Below are positions 25,719 through 35,348 of a stretch of 64,000 bases of DNA, piece after piece (within the stretch, counting starts at the first letter, position 1; each line of letters opens with the position of its first letter). The notes beneath the pieces are model-generated. The model was given only the letters and a program-made list of their open reading frames with translations. It was not told the DNA's origin and made no database searches. Source of the DNA: Methylocella sp. (GTDB lineage Bacteria > Pseudomonadota > Alphaproteobacteria > Rhizobiales > Beijerinckiaceae); the NCBI GenBank assembly GCA_037200525.1, contig JBBCGG010000001.1, positions 3,340,501 to 3,404,500 of the forward strand, written 5' to 3'. The position numbers were made by a program, and so were the translations under genes.

Positions 25719-25798
25719 CGTCGCTGGGAGCGGCCGAATTTGGCCGCGCCCTTCTATCCCACATAGGGCACAGGTAGCCCGCCCATCGGAGGTGAATT

Positions 25799-26260
25799 AT
25801 GGCTCTTTATCTTGTCGCATTGCTCATCGGCATCATCGCTGGACTGCGAGCGGTGACCGCCCCTGCCGCTGTCAGCTGGGCGGCTCATCTTGGCTGGCTG
25901 AATCTGTCGAATACGCCGTTAGCCTTCCTGGGCGCCGCGATCACGCCGATTATCTTCACGGTGCTCGCGATCGCCGAACTGGCGACCGACAAACTGCCGA
26001 ACACGCCGAGCCGGAAGGCGCCGATGCAGTTCGGAGCCCGTCTGGTGAGCGGCGCGTTCTGCGGGGCGGCCGTCGGGCTGGCGGGCGACGCTTGGGTTGG
26101 TGGGCTCGTGGCCGGCTTGATCGGAGCAGCCGTAGGCACGTTGGGCGGAGCCGAGGCGCGGTCTCGCCTGGCAGGAGCGATCGGGCGGGATCTCCCCGCC
26201 GCCTTGATCGAAGATATCGTCGCCGTCGGGGGCGCCGCTCTGGTGATGCTGCTGTTGTGA
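25799..26260 (+). CDS. DUF4126 membrane protein
   Basis: A 153-residue integral membrane protein with four or five hydrophobic segments and the conserved N-terminus L-I-G-I-I-A-G-L-R-A-V-T-A-P. The middle carries A-T-D-K-L-P-N-T-P-S-R as in DUF4126 proteins. A strong ribosome site, GGAGGTGAATT, precedes the ATG. Its stop overlaps the start of the flavoprotein reductase (GTGA, 4 bases), so the two are translationally coupled. The function is unknown. A second copy of its first 26 codons is present at 29821-29898. Confidence 0.85.
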   Translation: MALYLVALLIGIIAGLRAVTAPAAVSWAAHLGWLNLSNTPLAFLGAAITPIIFTVLAIAELATDKLPNTPSRKAPMQFGARLVSGAFCGAAVGLAGDAWVGGLVAGLIGAAVGTLGGAEARSRLAGAIGRDLPAALIEDIVAVGGAALVMLLL

Positions 26261-27630
26261 GCGGGACCTACGACGCCATCGTCATCGGTGCGGGCCAGGC
26301 CGGGCCGCCTCTGGCCGGGCGCTTGACCGCGGCGGGCATGACCGTGGCCCTGATCGAGCGCAAGCTGTTCGGCGGCACCTGCGTCAACACGGGCTGCACG
26401 CCGACCAAGGCGCTGGCGGCGAGCGCCTATGCCGCGCATCTGGCGCGCCGTGCGACGGAGTTCGGCGTGACGATCGGTGCTCCGGTCGCCGTGGACATGC
26501 CAGCGGTGAAGGCGCGCAAAGACCGAGTCTCCGGCACGGCGCGCAAGAACATCGAGACGTGGCTGAGGGGCATGGCCGGTTGCACCGTTTACGAAGGTCA
26601 CGCCCGGTTCGAATCGCCGCGCACGGTCCGCGTCGGCGAAAACCTGATGACCACCGACCGCATCTTCATCAATGTGGGCGGCCGCGCATACATCCCAACC
26701 ATGCCCGGCGTTGATCGAGTCCGTTGTTTGACGAACGCCTCCATCCTCGAATTGGACGTCCTGCCGCGCCACCTCGTTGTGATTGGCGGCAGCTATATCG
26801 GGCTGGAATTCGCGCAAATGTATCGCCGCTTCGGCAGCGAAGTGACGGTCGTCGAGAAGGCGCCGCGCCTGATCCAGCACGAGGACGAGGATGTGTCCGC
26901 CGCGGTCAAGGACATTCTCGAGCGGGAGGGGATCGCGATCCGCCTCGACGCCGAGTGCATCCGCTTTGAACCGCGCGGCGAGGATATTGCCGTCCGCGTC
27001 GATTGTACGCTCGGCGCGCCCGAGATCCTGGGGTCCCATGTTCTGCTGGCGGTTGGACGCCGTCCCAACACCGACGATCTCGGCCTGGACAAGGCGGGAG
27101 TCGCCGTGAGCGCGCAGGGCTTCGTCGTGGTGGACGATGCGTTGCGCACAACGGCGCCGGGCATCTGGGCGCTGGGCGACTGCAACGGTCGCGGGGCGTT
27201 CACCCACACCGCCTATAACGATTTCGAGATCGTGGCCGCAAACCTTCTCGATGGCGAAGCGCGTCGCGTGAGCGACCGGATCACCGGCTACGCGCTCTAC
27301 ATCGATCCGCCGCTCGGGCGGGTGGGTCTCACCGAAGGGGCGGCGCGCCGATCGGGGCGGCCGATTCGCGTCGGCATGCGCCCGATGACGCGGGTCGGGC
27401 GCGCGGTCGAGAAAAGCGAGACGCAAGGGTTCATGAAAATCGTCGTCGATGCGCAGACCGAGCAAATCCTTGGTGCGTCGATTCTGGGCACAGGCGGCGA
27501 CGAGGCCATCCACGGCGTGCTGGACATGATGAACGCCAAAGCGCCCTACACCGTCCTGCAACGCGCCGTCCCGATCCATCCGACCGTGTCGGAACTGATC
27601 CCGACAATGCTGGGGGAGCTCCGGCCGTAG
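26257..27630 (+). CDS. FAD-dependent pyridine nucleotide-disulfide oxidoreductase (mercuric-reductase-like)
   Basis: 457 residues. FAD site G-A-G-Q-A-G at 11-16, redox disulfide C42-V-N-T-G-C47, NAD(P) site V-I-G-G-S-Y-I-G-L-E-F-A, second FAD motif W-A-L-G-D-C-N, and the C-terminal dimer-interface catalytic His in I-H-P-T-V-S-E-L-I-P. There is no N-terminal heavy-metal domain and no C-terminal Cys pair, so true mercury reduction is unlikely; many such proteins are annotated only as FAD-containing oxidoreductases. The start is the GTG overlapping the DUF4126 stop. This pairing suggests a membrane-linked redox function, which is inference. Confidence 0.87.
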   Translation: MSGTYDAIVIGAGQAGPPLAGRLTAAGMTVALIERKLFGGTCVNTGCTPTKALAASAYAAHLARRATEFGVTIGAPVAVDMPAVKARKDRVSGTARKNIETWLRGMAGCTVYEGHARFESPRTVRVGENLMTTDRIFINVGGRAYIPTMPGVDRVRCLTNASILELDVLPRHLVVIGGSYIGLEFAQMYRRFGSEVTVVEKAPRLIQHEDEDVSAAVKDILEREGIAIRLDAECIRFEPRGEDIAVRVDCTLGAPEILGSHVLLAVGRRPNTDDLGLDKAGVAVSAQGFVVVDDALRTTAPGIWALGDCNGRGAFTHTAYNDFEIVAANLLDGEARRVSDRITGYALYIDPPLGRVGLTEGAARRSGRPIRVGMRPMTRVGRAVEKSETQGFMKIVVDAQTEQILGASILGTGGDEAIHGVLDMMNAKAPYTVLQRAVPIHPTVSELIPTMLGELRP

Positions 27631-27907
27631 GTCTGCAACCGTCAGAGGACAGTGGGGAAGCCGCCGACTTCCTTTCGCAACCCCATAGCATCGTTGCAAT
27701 GTCGCTGGCGCGGGCCGGTTCACAATTCCATGAGTCAGGCCGCTGCAAACCAGGATTTTCGGAATTACGTCGTTAAGCGGGTGTGGCTTTGGCGGGGCGC
27801 TGAATGGGCCCCGGCCACCGCGATGCAGCGGGATACATCCGAATTGGTGGACGCATAGGCAATCAGCAAAAGCGGCTGACCCCGCCCAATCCAGCTGGTC
27901 GAAGGCG

Positions 27908-29311
27908 TCACTTCGCCATGTTGATGATCTTCGCCTGGGTGAACTCCTCAAGTCCTTCTTGCCCAAGCTCCGCGCCGAAGCCAGATTGCTTGGCGCCGCC
28001 CCTCGGGACGTCGGGTGAAATGGCCATGTGCTGGTTAATCCAGACCATTCCGGAATTGATCTTCGAGGCCACCTCGAACGCCCTATCGGAATCTTTCGAC
28101 CATACGGTGCCGCCAAGCCCGTAGTCAGTGTCGTTGGCGCGTGCGATGGCATCATTGATTTCAGAATAACGTAGTACCGGCAGCACAGGGCCGAATTGCT
28201 CCTCCCTTACCAGTCGTGCGTCGTCGGAGATGTCCCTGACAATGGTCGGCTGGATGAAATAGCCCTTGCGGTCGAGCGCTTCGCCTCCCGCGACGATCGT
28301 CCCGTTCTGCTTCGCGTCTTCGAGAAAGCCCTTGATCTTTTCGAACTGGGCTTTGTTCTGCAGCGGCCCCATCTGCGTGCCCTGCTTCAGCCCGTCATCG
28401 ACCACGGCTTCCCGCGCGAGCTGACCGAGCTCTTCGCAAATCTCGTCATATTGCGAGTCATGGACGTACAGTCGCTTGATCGCGAGACAGACCTGCCCAG
28501 CATTGAGCATAGCGCCGGCATAGACTTTGGACGCCACGTCTTTCACATCGACGTCGTCGAGAACAATAGCGGCGTCGTTGCCGCCAAGTTCGAGCGTCAG
28601 CCGCTTCAACGTGCCCGCGGCGTTCTCCATCACCTTCTTGCCTGTCGCCGTGGAGCCGGTGAAGGCGACCTTGGCGACGTCGGGATGGCTGGTTAGCGCG
28701 CCGCCCAGATCATTCGCATCGACGATAATATTCATCACGCCAGGCGGCAGAATTTTGGCGCAGATCTCGCCGAATTTGAGCGTCGTAAGCGGCGTCGTGG
28801 GCGCGGGCTTCGCCACGACGGTGTTGCCGGCCAGCAGCGCCGGCGCCACCTTTACGATCAGAAGAAGCATTGGGAGATTCCATGGAGTAATGGCGGCGAC
28901 GACCCCCAGCGGCGACCGCTGCTGCACCACTTTTTGCGTTGCGTCCTCCTTGAGCACTTTCAAGGGGAGATCGAGCGACGCGAAGTACCGGATCAGGGCG
29001 ATCGATCCGGCGATTTCGTACAGCGCCTGCGGCAACGGCTTGCCTTGTTCTTCTGTGAGAAGTCTGGCGAAGTCGCCTTGCTGCGTTTCGAGGGCGTCGG
29101 CCAGGGCGGCTAACAGCGCTCCCCGCTCCCGGATCGGCTTCGCCGCCCATGCAGGGAAGGCCGCTTTCGCGGCCGACACGGCCTGATCGAGCTGCGCCCG
29201 GTCGGCGCGTGGGGCGAGCGCCAACACTTCCCCCGTCGCGGGATTGATGACATCCAAGGTCGTGAAGCCTGATGTCAGCCGTCCGCCGATCAATAACTTA
29301 AATTCGTTCAT
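27908..29311 (-). CDS. NAD(P)-dependent aldehyde dehydrogenase
   Basis: 467 residues, full length for the ALDH superfamily. Cofactor region A-I-T-P-W-N-L-P, F-T-G-S-T-A-T-G-K, general base E241 in L-E-L-G-G-N-D-A and nucleophile C275 in N-A-G-Q-V-C. The C-terminus has P-R-G-G-A-K-Q-S-G-F-G-A-E-L-G. It oxidises an aldehyde to an acid in the cytoplasm; the substrate is not evident, with succinate-semialdehyde- and betaine-aldehyde-like enzymes closest in style. It is divergent from the downstream glycosyltransferase remnant region and seems to be transcribed alone. Confidence 0.92.
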   Translation of the reverse strand: MNEFKLLIGGRLTSGFTTLDVINPATGEVLALAPRADRAQLDQAVSAAKAAFPAWAAKPIRERGALLAALADALETQQGDFARLLTEEQGKPLPQALYEIAGSIALIRYFASLDLPLKVLKEDATQKVVQQRSPLGVVAAITPWNLPMLLLIVKVAPALLAGNTVVAKPAPTTPLTTLKFGEICAKILPPGVMNIIVDANDLGGALTSHPDVAKVAFTGSTATGKKVMENAAGTLKRLTLELGGNDAAIVLDDVDVKDVASKVYAGAMLNAGQVCLAIKRLYVHDSQYDEICEELGQLAREAVVDDGLKQGTQMGPLQNKAQFEKIKGFLEDAKQNGTIVAGGEALDRKGYFIQPTIVRDISDDARLVREEQFGPVLPVLRYSEINDAIARANDTDYGLGGTVWSKDSDRAFEVASKINSGMVWINQHMAISPDVPRGGAKQSGFGAELGQEGLEEFTQAKIINMAK

Positions 29312-29506
29312 CTTATAATCCTCGATGCTTCCCTTCGCCGGACCGCGTCAAGCGAAGTTTCTTCCGATAGAAGGCAGTTGGAGATTGATGTGGAAAGGTG
29401 TTCAAAACGGCGGAAAGCGGATGCGCGGCTAGCGTGATGGCGCCGCGCGTCCTACCGAATGGAACAGCAAGACAATGCAATCGACATGGCCGCGGCAATT
29501 CCTATG

Positions 29507-29819
29507 TCACCTCGCGTAAACCGGCGCCCCTTGAACATCTGAAGCCTGCGAGACCTGTTCGAGAATCCGGAGTATTTCGGACCGCGTGTCGATACGGCTG
29601 AACTCTTTGGCCATCTCCATCGCGCGCGAATGATAATTAGGCTTGTCCAGCACATCCCGGATCGCCAGCGCTAAGGAAAGCGAAGCGGCCGTCTTTGGGC
29701 CTGCAGGCCGTCATCTCAACAACCTTTTGGCGCCTTGGGGGTCGGACCGGTTTCGATGAATCTTTACGAGGGGGATTGAGATGGCCCAGTGCGGGGATGG
29801 AAGCGAGGAGAACTTTCAG
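29507..29819 (-). pseudogene. GT1 glycosyltransferase remnant, internal deletion
   Basis: Minus-strand translation at 29769-29819 gives L-K-V-L-L-A-S-I-P-A-L-G-H-L-N-P-P, the N-terminus of an MGT-like transferase. At 29507-29674 it gives L-A-L-A-I-R-D-V-L-D-K-P-N-Y to D-T-R-S-E-I-L-R-I-L, its C-terminus. About 370 internal codons are lost. The N-terminal piece is fused in frame behind the start of a duplicated DUF4126 gene. Confidence 0.88.
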
Positions 29820-29820
29820 C

Positions 29821-29898
29821 CGCCCAGTTGACAGCGGCAGTCACCGCTCGCAGTCCAGCGATGATGCCGGTGAGTAATGCGACAACATAAAGAGCCAT
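29821..29898 (-). pseudogene. Duplicated 5' end of the DUF4126 gene
   Basis: The first 26 codons of the gene at 25799 (M-A-L-Y-V-V-A-L-L-T-G-I-I-A-G-L-R-A-V-T) recur here on the opposite strand, with their upstream region, and then run in frame into a glycosyltransferase N-terminus. A recombination between inverted copies is the likely origin. Confidence 0.88.
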
Positions 29899-29930
29899 GG
29901 TGCATCTCCGATGGGCGGCCTCGGTTAGCC

Positions 29931-30013
29931 TGTACCCGTGCGGGGACTACTCGCATGGTGAGTCTGCGTCTATAATGCAAAACTCTTATGCCGCTTGCGA
30001 GGCGGTTGGCGGA
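29931..30013 (-). repeat. Inverted-duplication segment A' (partner 25146-25232)
   Basis: Reverse complement of the segment at 25146-25232, including the GTAGTCCCCGCACGGGTACA core. The two copies face each other about 4.7 kb apart. Confidence 0.8.
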
Positions 30014-30185
30014 CGCCACGAGAGCCCGTCAGGTTCCGTGGGCGCTCTACGCGCCGGCCGGCTGCTCGCTCATCCGAGCGGCCTTGGTAACAGGGCTTTG
30101 CACTGCCTTATGCCTTGTAACACTCGATCCGATCGCCGTCATGTCATCGTCCGCGATGTTTTCTTAAGAGCGCTTGGAGGATGAC

Positions 30186-30518
30186 ATGACCGAACCCTCG
30201 CCCGCGAACCGTGACGGCTCCACGCGGGAAACCGCGCCCACCCGTTACGTCAAAGGCGGCGGGATCCGCTTCACTTATCGCCAGCCTAAGCCATCGACTG
30301 GAACGCCGCTGATTCTGCCGCGGCGTTTCTCGGGCAATATCGATGCGCGGGACCCCGCCGTCGTGAACGCCCTCGCCGCCGATCGCCGGGTGATCGCTTT
30401 CGACAACGCCGGCGTCGGCCGCTCGACCGGCCAAACCCCCGACGCCGTCGCGGCTATGGCCCGCGCCGTAGTCACTTTCATCAAGCTGCTCGGCCTCTCC
30501 AAGGTCGACGGCGGCTGA
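30186..30518 (+). pseudogene. Alpha/beta hydrolase, N-terminal fragment
   Basis: A 110-residue frame with a strong ribosome site (GGAGG). It gives G-G-G-I-R-F-T-Y-R-Q, T-P-L-I-L, R-R-V-I-A-F-D-N-A-G-V-G-R-S-T-G and I-K-L-L-G-L-S-K-V-D, the first half of a typical alpha/beta hydrolase. It ends just before the nucleophile motif G-x-S-x-G would appear; the lid, acid and His are missing. The L-P-R-R-F-S-G stretch also replaces the usual H-G oxyanion loop. It is therefore a broken gene. Confidence 0.75.
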
Positions 30519-30605
30519 CGAGTTACTGGCTTCAGATGACCTCAATTGATATCGCTTTAACACGGCGGCCGCCACTCTGCGCCGTCGCGAGGGGAGTTTC
30601 TTGTC

Positions 30606-31553
30606 ATGACGCAGACCATCCTGGCGGCGTTGCTTCCCGTCATTTTCGTAGTCGCTCTCGGACTATTGGCGGCTCATCTCGGCATCATCGACAAGAAGTC
30701 GGCGCCTGTCTTCGCCGACTTCGTGGTACGCTTCGCTCTACCGCTCGCGCTTCTCGGAGGTGTCCTAAAGATCTCTCCCGTCACAATCGAGAACGGCCCC
30801 TATCTTATTTCGATGGTCGTCGGCTTAATGGCGCCTTACGCCGTCGCGTTCGGCATCGGCAAGGCGATCTTCCGCCGCAGTTTGAGCGAAAGCGCTCTGC
30901 AGGCGCTGGTCTGCGCCTTCCCCAGCATGGCGTATTCAGGGCTGCCGGTGCTGGAGGCCGTGGTAGGTCCTCCGGGACTGCTGGCGGTCGTGGTGGGTAA
31001 TTTGGTCACCAGCGTAATCATGATCCCGCTGACTCTGGTCCTCGTTCAAATCGGGCTCGGCGCAGGGAAGGCGGAACAGAACGTAGGGCCTCTCATCGCC
31101 AGGAGCCTAATTGATGCGGTGAAGCAACCCGTCGTCTGGCTGCCGATTTCAGGCGCCGTCCTGGCGCTCGGCGGAGTCCATCTTCCACAGGTGCTGGAGC
31201 TTTCGTTCGACCTCATCGGCAAGGCCGCCGCTGGCGTCGCCCTGTTCACCTTGGGACTTATCCTCTACGGCCAGCGGCTGCGTCTGGATCGCGACATCGC
31301 GTTCAACGCTCTGCTGAAGAATATCGGGCAGCCGGCAGCCATGTTCGGATTAACGTTGCTGCTTGGAATCCATGGCGCGCCGGCCCGCGAGCTGTTTCTA
31401 ACCGGCGCGATCCCAACCGCGACGGCGGCATCCATGCTCGCGCTGCGCTACCGGTCTTACGCGGACGAGGCCGCCGCCTCCACACTCGTGAGCACAGTCG
31501 GATCGGTTGTGACCATAACTGTCGCAATCATCCTCGCGGAGCATCTCCTGTGA
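30606..31553 (+). CDS. AEC-family permease (malate/auxin-efflux-carrier type)
   Basis: 315 residues with ten hydrophobic helices in two repeats, typical of the auxin efflux carrier / MdcF-MleP family. The mid-helix motif C-A-F-P-S-M-A-Y-S-G-L-P-V-L is characteristic. Bacterial members transport malate, malonate or other dicarboxylates across the inner membrane. The fumarase gene begins 56 bases downstream in the same direction, supporting a dicarboxylate substrate, which is inference. Confidence 0.87.
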   Translation: MTQTILAALLPVIFVVALGLLAAHLGIIDKKSAPVFADFVVRFALPLALLGGVLKISPVTIENGPYLISMVVGLMAPYAVAFGIGKAIFRRSLSESALQALVCAFPSMAYSGLPVLEAVVGPPGLLAVVVGNLVTSVIMIPLTLVLVQIGLGAGKAEQNVGPLIARSLIDAVKQPVVWLPISGAVLALGGVHLPQVLELSFDLIGKAAAGVALFTLGLILYGQRLRLDRDIAFNALLKNIGQPAAMFGLTLLLGIHGAPARELFLTGAIPTATAASMLALRYRSYADEAAASTLVSTVGSVVTITVAIILAEHLL

Positions 31554-31609
31554 GGCACACGGGACGCTTTTCCATTTGCAAGATGATCCTATGAATCAGG
31601 AGAATGACC

Positions 31610-33015
31610 ATGACTGACTTTCGCACCGAAACCGATAGCCTCGGTGAGGTTCGCGTGCCTGCCGACAAGCTCTGGGGCGCGCAGACCCAGCGGTCGCTGG
31701 AGCATTTCAGCATCGGCAAGGATCTGATGCCTCGGGAAATGATCGGCGCATACGCGATCTTGAAGAAGGCGGCGGCTAACGCCAACCATGCCGGCAAGAG
31801 GCTCGACGATCGCGCCCATAGTCTGATCGTCGAGGTTTGCGACGAGATTCTAGCCGGCCAGCATCAGGACATGTTCCCGCTGCACGTGTGGATGACCGGC
31901 AGCGGCACGCAGTTCAACATGAATGTGAACGAGGTGATATCCAATCGCTGCAGCCAGCTCGCCGGCGCGCCGCTTGGCGGCAAGACTCCGGTTCATCCAA
32001 ACGATCACGTCAACATGTCGCAATCGTCGAACGACACGTTTCCCTCCGCGATGTATATGGCCGCCGCGATCAATGTCACGCAGCGCCTGATCCCCGCGGT
32101 GAAGGCCCTGCGCGACGCCATTGCGGCGAAGGCCGCGGATTGGGCCGATATCTCAAGATCGGCCGCACTCATATGCAGGATGCAACGCCGATCACGCTCG
32201 GACAGGAATGGTCTGGCTATGCGGCCATGCTCGCGGACGATCTGGAGCGCATCGACGACGCGCTGAAAGGCGTCTACCGCCTGGCGCTAGGCGGTACGGC
32301 CGTCGGCACCGGCATCAACGCGGCGCCGGGATTTGCCGAAGCGGCCGCCGCCGAAATCGCCAGACTGACGAGCCTGCCTTTCGTCACCGCGCCGAATAAG
32401 TTCGCCGTGCAGGGCGCCCATGATGCTTTGGTGCAGCTCTCAGGCACGCTCCGCACCTTGGCGGCATCGCTCTATAAGATCGGCAACGATATCCGGCTGA
32501 TGTCCTGCGGCCCTCGCGCAGGCTTCGCCGAACTGCTGATTCCGGAGAATGAGCCAGGCTCCTCGATCATGCCGGGCAAAGTCAATCCGACGCAAGCCGA
32601 AGCGCTGACGATGATCGCGGCGCAGGTGATGGCGAATGACGTGGCGGTCGGGTTCGGCGGGGCCGGCGGCTATCTGGAGATGAACGTCTATAAGCCGCTG
32701 ATGATCTATAACATCGCTCATTCAATCACGATCATGACCGATGGATGCGTGAATTTCCGCAAATATCTGGTTGAGGGAACAAAGCCGAATCTCAAGAAGA
32801 TCAAGGAGTATGTGGACCGCTCGTTGATGCTGGTGACGGCGCTGGCGCCAGTGATCGGCTACGACAAGGCCTCGAAAATCGCGCATTACGCGATGGACAA
32901 TGACCTCACGCTAAAAGCTGCGGCTCTAAAACTCGGATTCGTCACTGAAGAGGAATTCGACCGCGTGGTCGACCCGGTGAAGATGGTCAAACCCTACGTC
33001 GCAACCAATGGGTAG
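31610..33015 (+). pseudogene. fumC: Class II fumarate hydratase, single-base frameshift
   Basis: Two consecutive frames build a complete FumC of about 468 residues: fumarate to malate, TCA cycle. Frame one runs from M-T-D-F-R-T-E to A-D-W-A-D-I. Frame two continues [18 protein letters not shown] and includes the signature [10 protein letters not shown]. The junction at about 32147-32152 reads GATATCTCAAGATC, where one base before TCAAG is missing. The ATG at 31610 has AGGAG seven bases upstream. All other residues are well conserved, so either the mutation is very recent or the base call is wrong. Confidence 0.9.
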
Positions 33016-33079
33016 AGGCAGACGATAGATGCGCGGGCGCCCGCTGACCGATACCAGCCGACGCGGCTCCCTGTATCCG

Positions 33080-34567
33080 ATGGGGTTGCAACATTTTGCT
33101 GCAGCTCTGGGGCGCCATGCGCTGGCCGCGGCGCGCGTGCGGTCATCGTTTCTGGCAGTATTGGCGATGGTTGGCGCGGTCGCGTTCCCGGCTTTCGCCG
33201 CATGCGCGCAGGAACGGTCGCAGGAGACGCCGGCACCGGCACCGCAGTTCGTTAACGGCCCAGGGCCCAGCCAACCGACGGCCTCTTCGGGAATCGGCCC
33301 TCTGTTTCAGGCGCCTTTTGGCAGGGATCATCTGCTGGGAGATTGGGGCGGCTTGCGGACATCGCTATTAAGCTACGGCGTCAATGTCGAGTTTGATTAC
33401 CTAACGGAATCGGCAGGCAATCCGTTGGGCGGCCGTCGACAGGGGATTGAATCGGCCGGACAGATCGGGCTGGAAATTGATCTCGACTTTGCGAAAATCA
33501 CTGGTTGGCAGGGTTTTGCCAACCACATGATGATCGTGCAGCGCAACGGCCGAAATCTGAGCGCGGACGACATCGGCGATAACATCGCGACGGCGCAGGA
33601 GATCTTCGGCGGCGGCGGCAATGTTCTCGCTCACTTGGTGTACGCTTACGGCGAGCAGGAGCTGGCTGACGGCCGCATCGATATTGCAGCAGGGCGGCTG
33701 CCCATTTTAACATATTTCGCCGCCTCGCCGCTGAACTGCTATTTCATGAACGTCATAGCCTGCGGCAATGCGCAGCCATTGGCGGAGTATCCGGGAATAA
33801 CGGAATGGCCAGCAGCAAACTGGGGCGGCCAGATCAGGGCGCTGCCAACCCTCAGCACCTATGTCATGGCGGGCTTGTTCGAGGTGAATCCGAATAATGG
33901 CGGCATATCGGGCTGGTCATGGGGAGAGCCGGGCGCGACCGGTGTCAGCGTACCGATCGAGGTGGGCTGGGAGCCGAGATTTAGCGACGACAACCTTGTG
34001 GGTCACTACAAAATCGGCTTTGACGAGGACACCTCGCCCTATCCCAATCTTTTGAATGACGCGGCCGGCCATCCCGCTTTGATTAGCGGCAATGCCGCGG
34101 CGCAAGCATCCGGACGGCGGCAGTACTACGTCCTGCTTGACCAAATGCTGGCGCGGACCGGTCCCAGCGATACCGACGGCCTCATTCTACTGGGCGGCTA
34201 CATCCACGCCGATAGCGCGACATCCGCCCTGTCAGACCATGCCTACCTTGGCTTGCTAACTAGCGCAGGTCTTCTTGGTCGCCCGGAAGATTCCTTTGGC
34301 ATAAAGTTCGATTATTTAAAAATGAGCGCCGCGCTGACGCAGGCGCAGGAACTCGAACAGGAGCTTGGTTTGCCGCTCAGCAACGGGGGGCTCGGGCCCG
34401 CCTTCGGCATACAGACGCACGAAGAGGTCTTGGAGGCCGCCTACACGGCCCGCGTTTATCCCGGGGTCACCATAATGCCCGACATTCAATACATTATGCA
34501 ACCAGGCGCCACGACGACCTTTCGCAACGCGCTCGTGTTGGGGATTCGCACCAACGTGCGGTTCTAG
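33080..34567 (+). CDS. OprB-type carbohydrate-selective porin
   Basis: About 495 residues from the ATG at 33080 (an ATG at 33029 is also in frame). A hydrophobic export segment (S-F-L-A-V-L-A-M-V-G-A-V-A-F-P-A-F-A-A-C-A) is followed by the OprB domain: L-L-G-D-W-G-G-L-R, G-I-E-S-A-G-Q-I-G-L-E-I-D-L-D-F and alternating beta-strands. The protein ends in V-R-F, the terminal aromatic of outer-membrane barrels. The stop codon TAG lies exactly in the CTAG site of IS copy 3: TA belongs to the target and G is the first base of the IS, so the insertion leaves the protein unchanged. Confidence 0.87.
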   Translation: MGLQHFAAALGRHALAAARVRSSFLAVLAMVGAVAFPAFAACAQERSQETPAPAPQFVNGPGPSQPTASSGIGPLFQAPFGRDHLLGDWGGLRTSLLSYGVNVEFDYLTESAGNPLGGRRQGIESAGQIGLEIDLDFAKITGWQGFANHMMIVQRNGRNLSADDIGDNIATAQEIFGGGGNVLAHLVYAYGEQELADGRIDIAAGRLPILTYFAASPLNCYFMNVIACGNAQPLAEYPGITEWPAANWGGQIRALPTLSTYVMAGLFEVNPNNGGISGWSWGEPGATGVSVPIEVGWEPRFSDDNLVGHYKIGFDEDTSPYPNLLNDAAGHPALISGNAAAQASGRRQYYVLLDQMLARTGPSDTDGLILLGGYIHADSATSALSDHAYLGLLTSAGLLGRPEDSFGIKFDYLKMSAALTQAQELEQELGLPLSNGGLGPAFGIQTHEEVLEAAYTARVYPGVTIMPDIQYIMQPGATTTFRNALVLGIRTNVRF

Positions 34568-34581
34568 GCAGTAGTGACGAA

Positions 34582-35076
34582 TTACCTGAGCATGATAGCA
34601 ATAGCGGCGAGCAATACGAAGCCTCGGTAGTTTGCGAGGAGCTTGTCGTATCGGGTTGCGACGCGCCGGAACTGCTTCAGTTTATTGAAGAAACGCTCGA
34701 CGAGATTGCGCTCCTTGTAGAGCGCCTTGTCGTAGGGGAGCGGCGCGCGGCGATTGGATTTTGATGGGATCACCGGCTCAGCCTCACGCATAAGAACAGC
34801 CTTGCGCAAGTGATTGGCGTCATAACCTTTATCGGCGATGATCGCATCGGCCGCAAAGCCTTCGATCAGGGCGTGCGCTTTTGTGATGTCGTTGCGCTGC
34901 CCAGGTCCGAGAAGGAGCCGAACGGGGTTGCCGAGTGCGTCTGTCGCGGCGTGGATTTTGGTGCTCAAACCACCGCGAGAGCGGCCCAGGCCTTGGGCAT
35001 CCGCCCCCCTTTGGCGATCCTTGCGCCGGCCGCGTGCTGATGGGCGCGCACGATTGTTGAGTCGATCATCAGCCAT
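34582..35076 (-). CDS. IS427-type transposase, second frame (copy 3)
   Basis: Same translation as copy 2: C-terminal catalytic half with I-A-D-K-G-Y-D and E-R-F-F-N-K-L-K. Probably made by -1 frameshifting. Confidence 0.88.
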   Translation of the reverse strand: MADDRLNNRARPSARGRRKDRQRGADAQGLGRSRGGLSTKIHAATDALGNPVRLLLGPGQRNDITKAHALIEGFAADAIIADKGYDANHLRKAVLMREAEPVIPSKSNRRAPLPYDKALYKERNLVERFFNKLKQFRRVATRYDKLLANYRGFVLLAAIAIMLR

Positions 35077-35348
35077 TCGAGATCGGCCTCGGCGGTGAAT
35101 GCCTCAAGAAATCCGTCCAAGGCGCCGCGCTCGATCCAGCGATAGTAGCGGCGTTTCACCGCCTGATGGTCGCCGAAGCGTTCGGGCAGATCGCGCCAGC
35201 GGCCGCCCGAGCGGGCCATCCATAACAGCGCGTCGACGAAGCGTCGATTGTCGCAGCGCGGCCCGCGCTGGCCGGCTCTTCCGCCTGGCACAAGATCACA
35301 AAGCCGCTCCCATTGATCGTCTCGCAGCGCATCGACATCCCGAATCAT
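34965..35348 (-). CDS. IS427-type transposase, first frame (copy 3)
   Basis: Same translation as copy 2. It carries the first catalytic Asp in M-I-D-S-T-I-V-R-A and ends in the slippage overlap. Confidence 0.9.
   Translation of the reverse strand: MIRDVDALRDDQWERLCDLVPGGRAGQRGPRCDNRRFVDALLWMARSGGRWRDLPERFGDHQAVKRRYYRWIERGALDGFLEAFTAEADLEWLMIDSTIVRAHQHAAGARIAKGGRMPKAWAALAVV

Noticed and set aside
27631-27907. Possible small gene between the reductase and aldehyde dehydrogenase genes
   Set aside because: The 68-codon frame lacks a ribosome site and protein-like composition.
25885-28155. 756-codon minus-strand open frame
   Set aside because: It lies over the DUF4126 and FAD-reductase genes, which have clear catalytic motifs; the minus frame has none.
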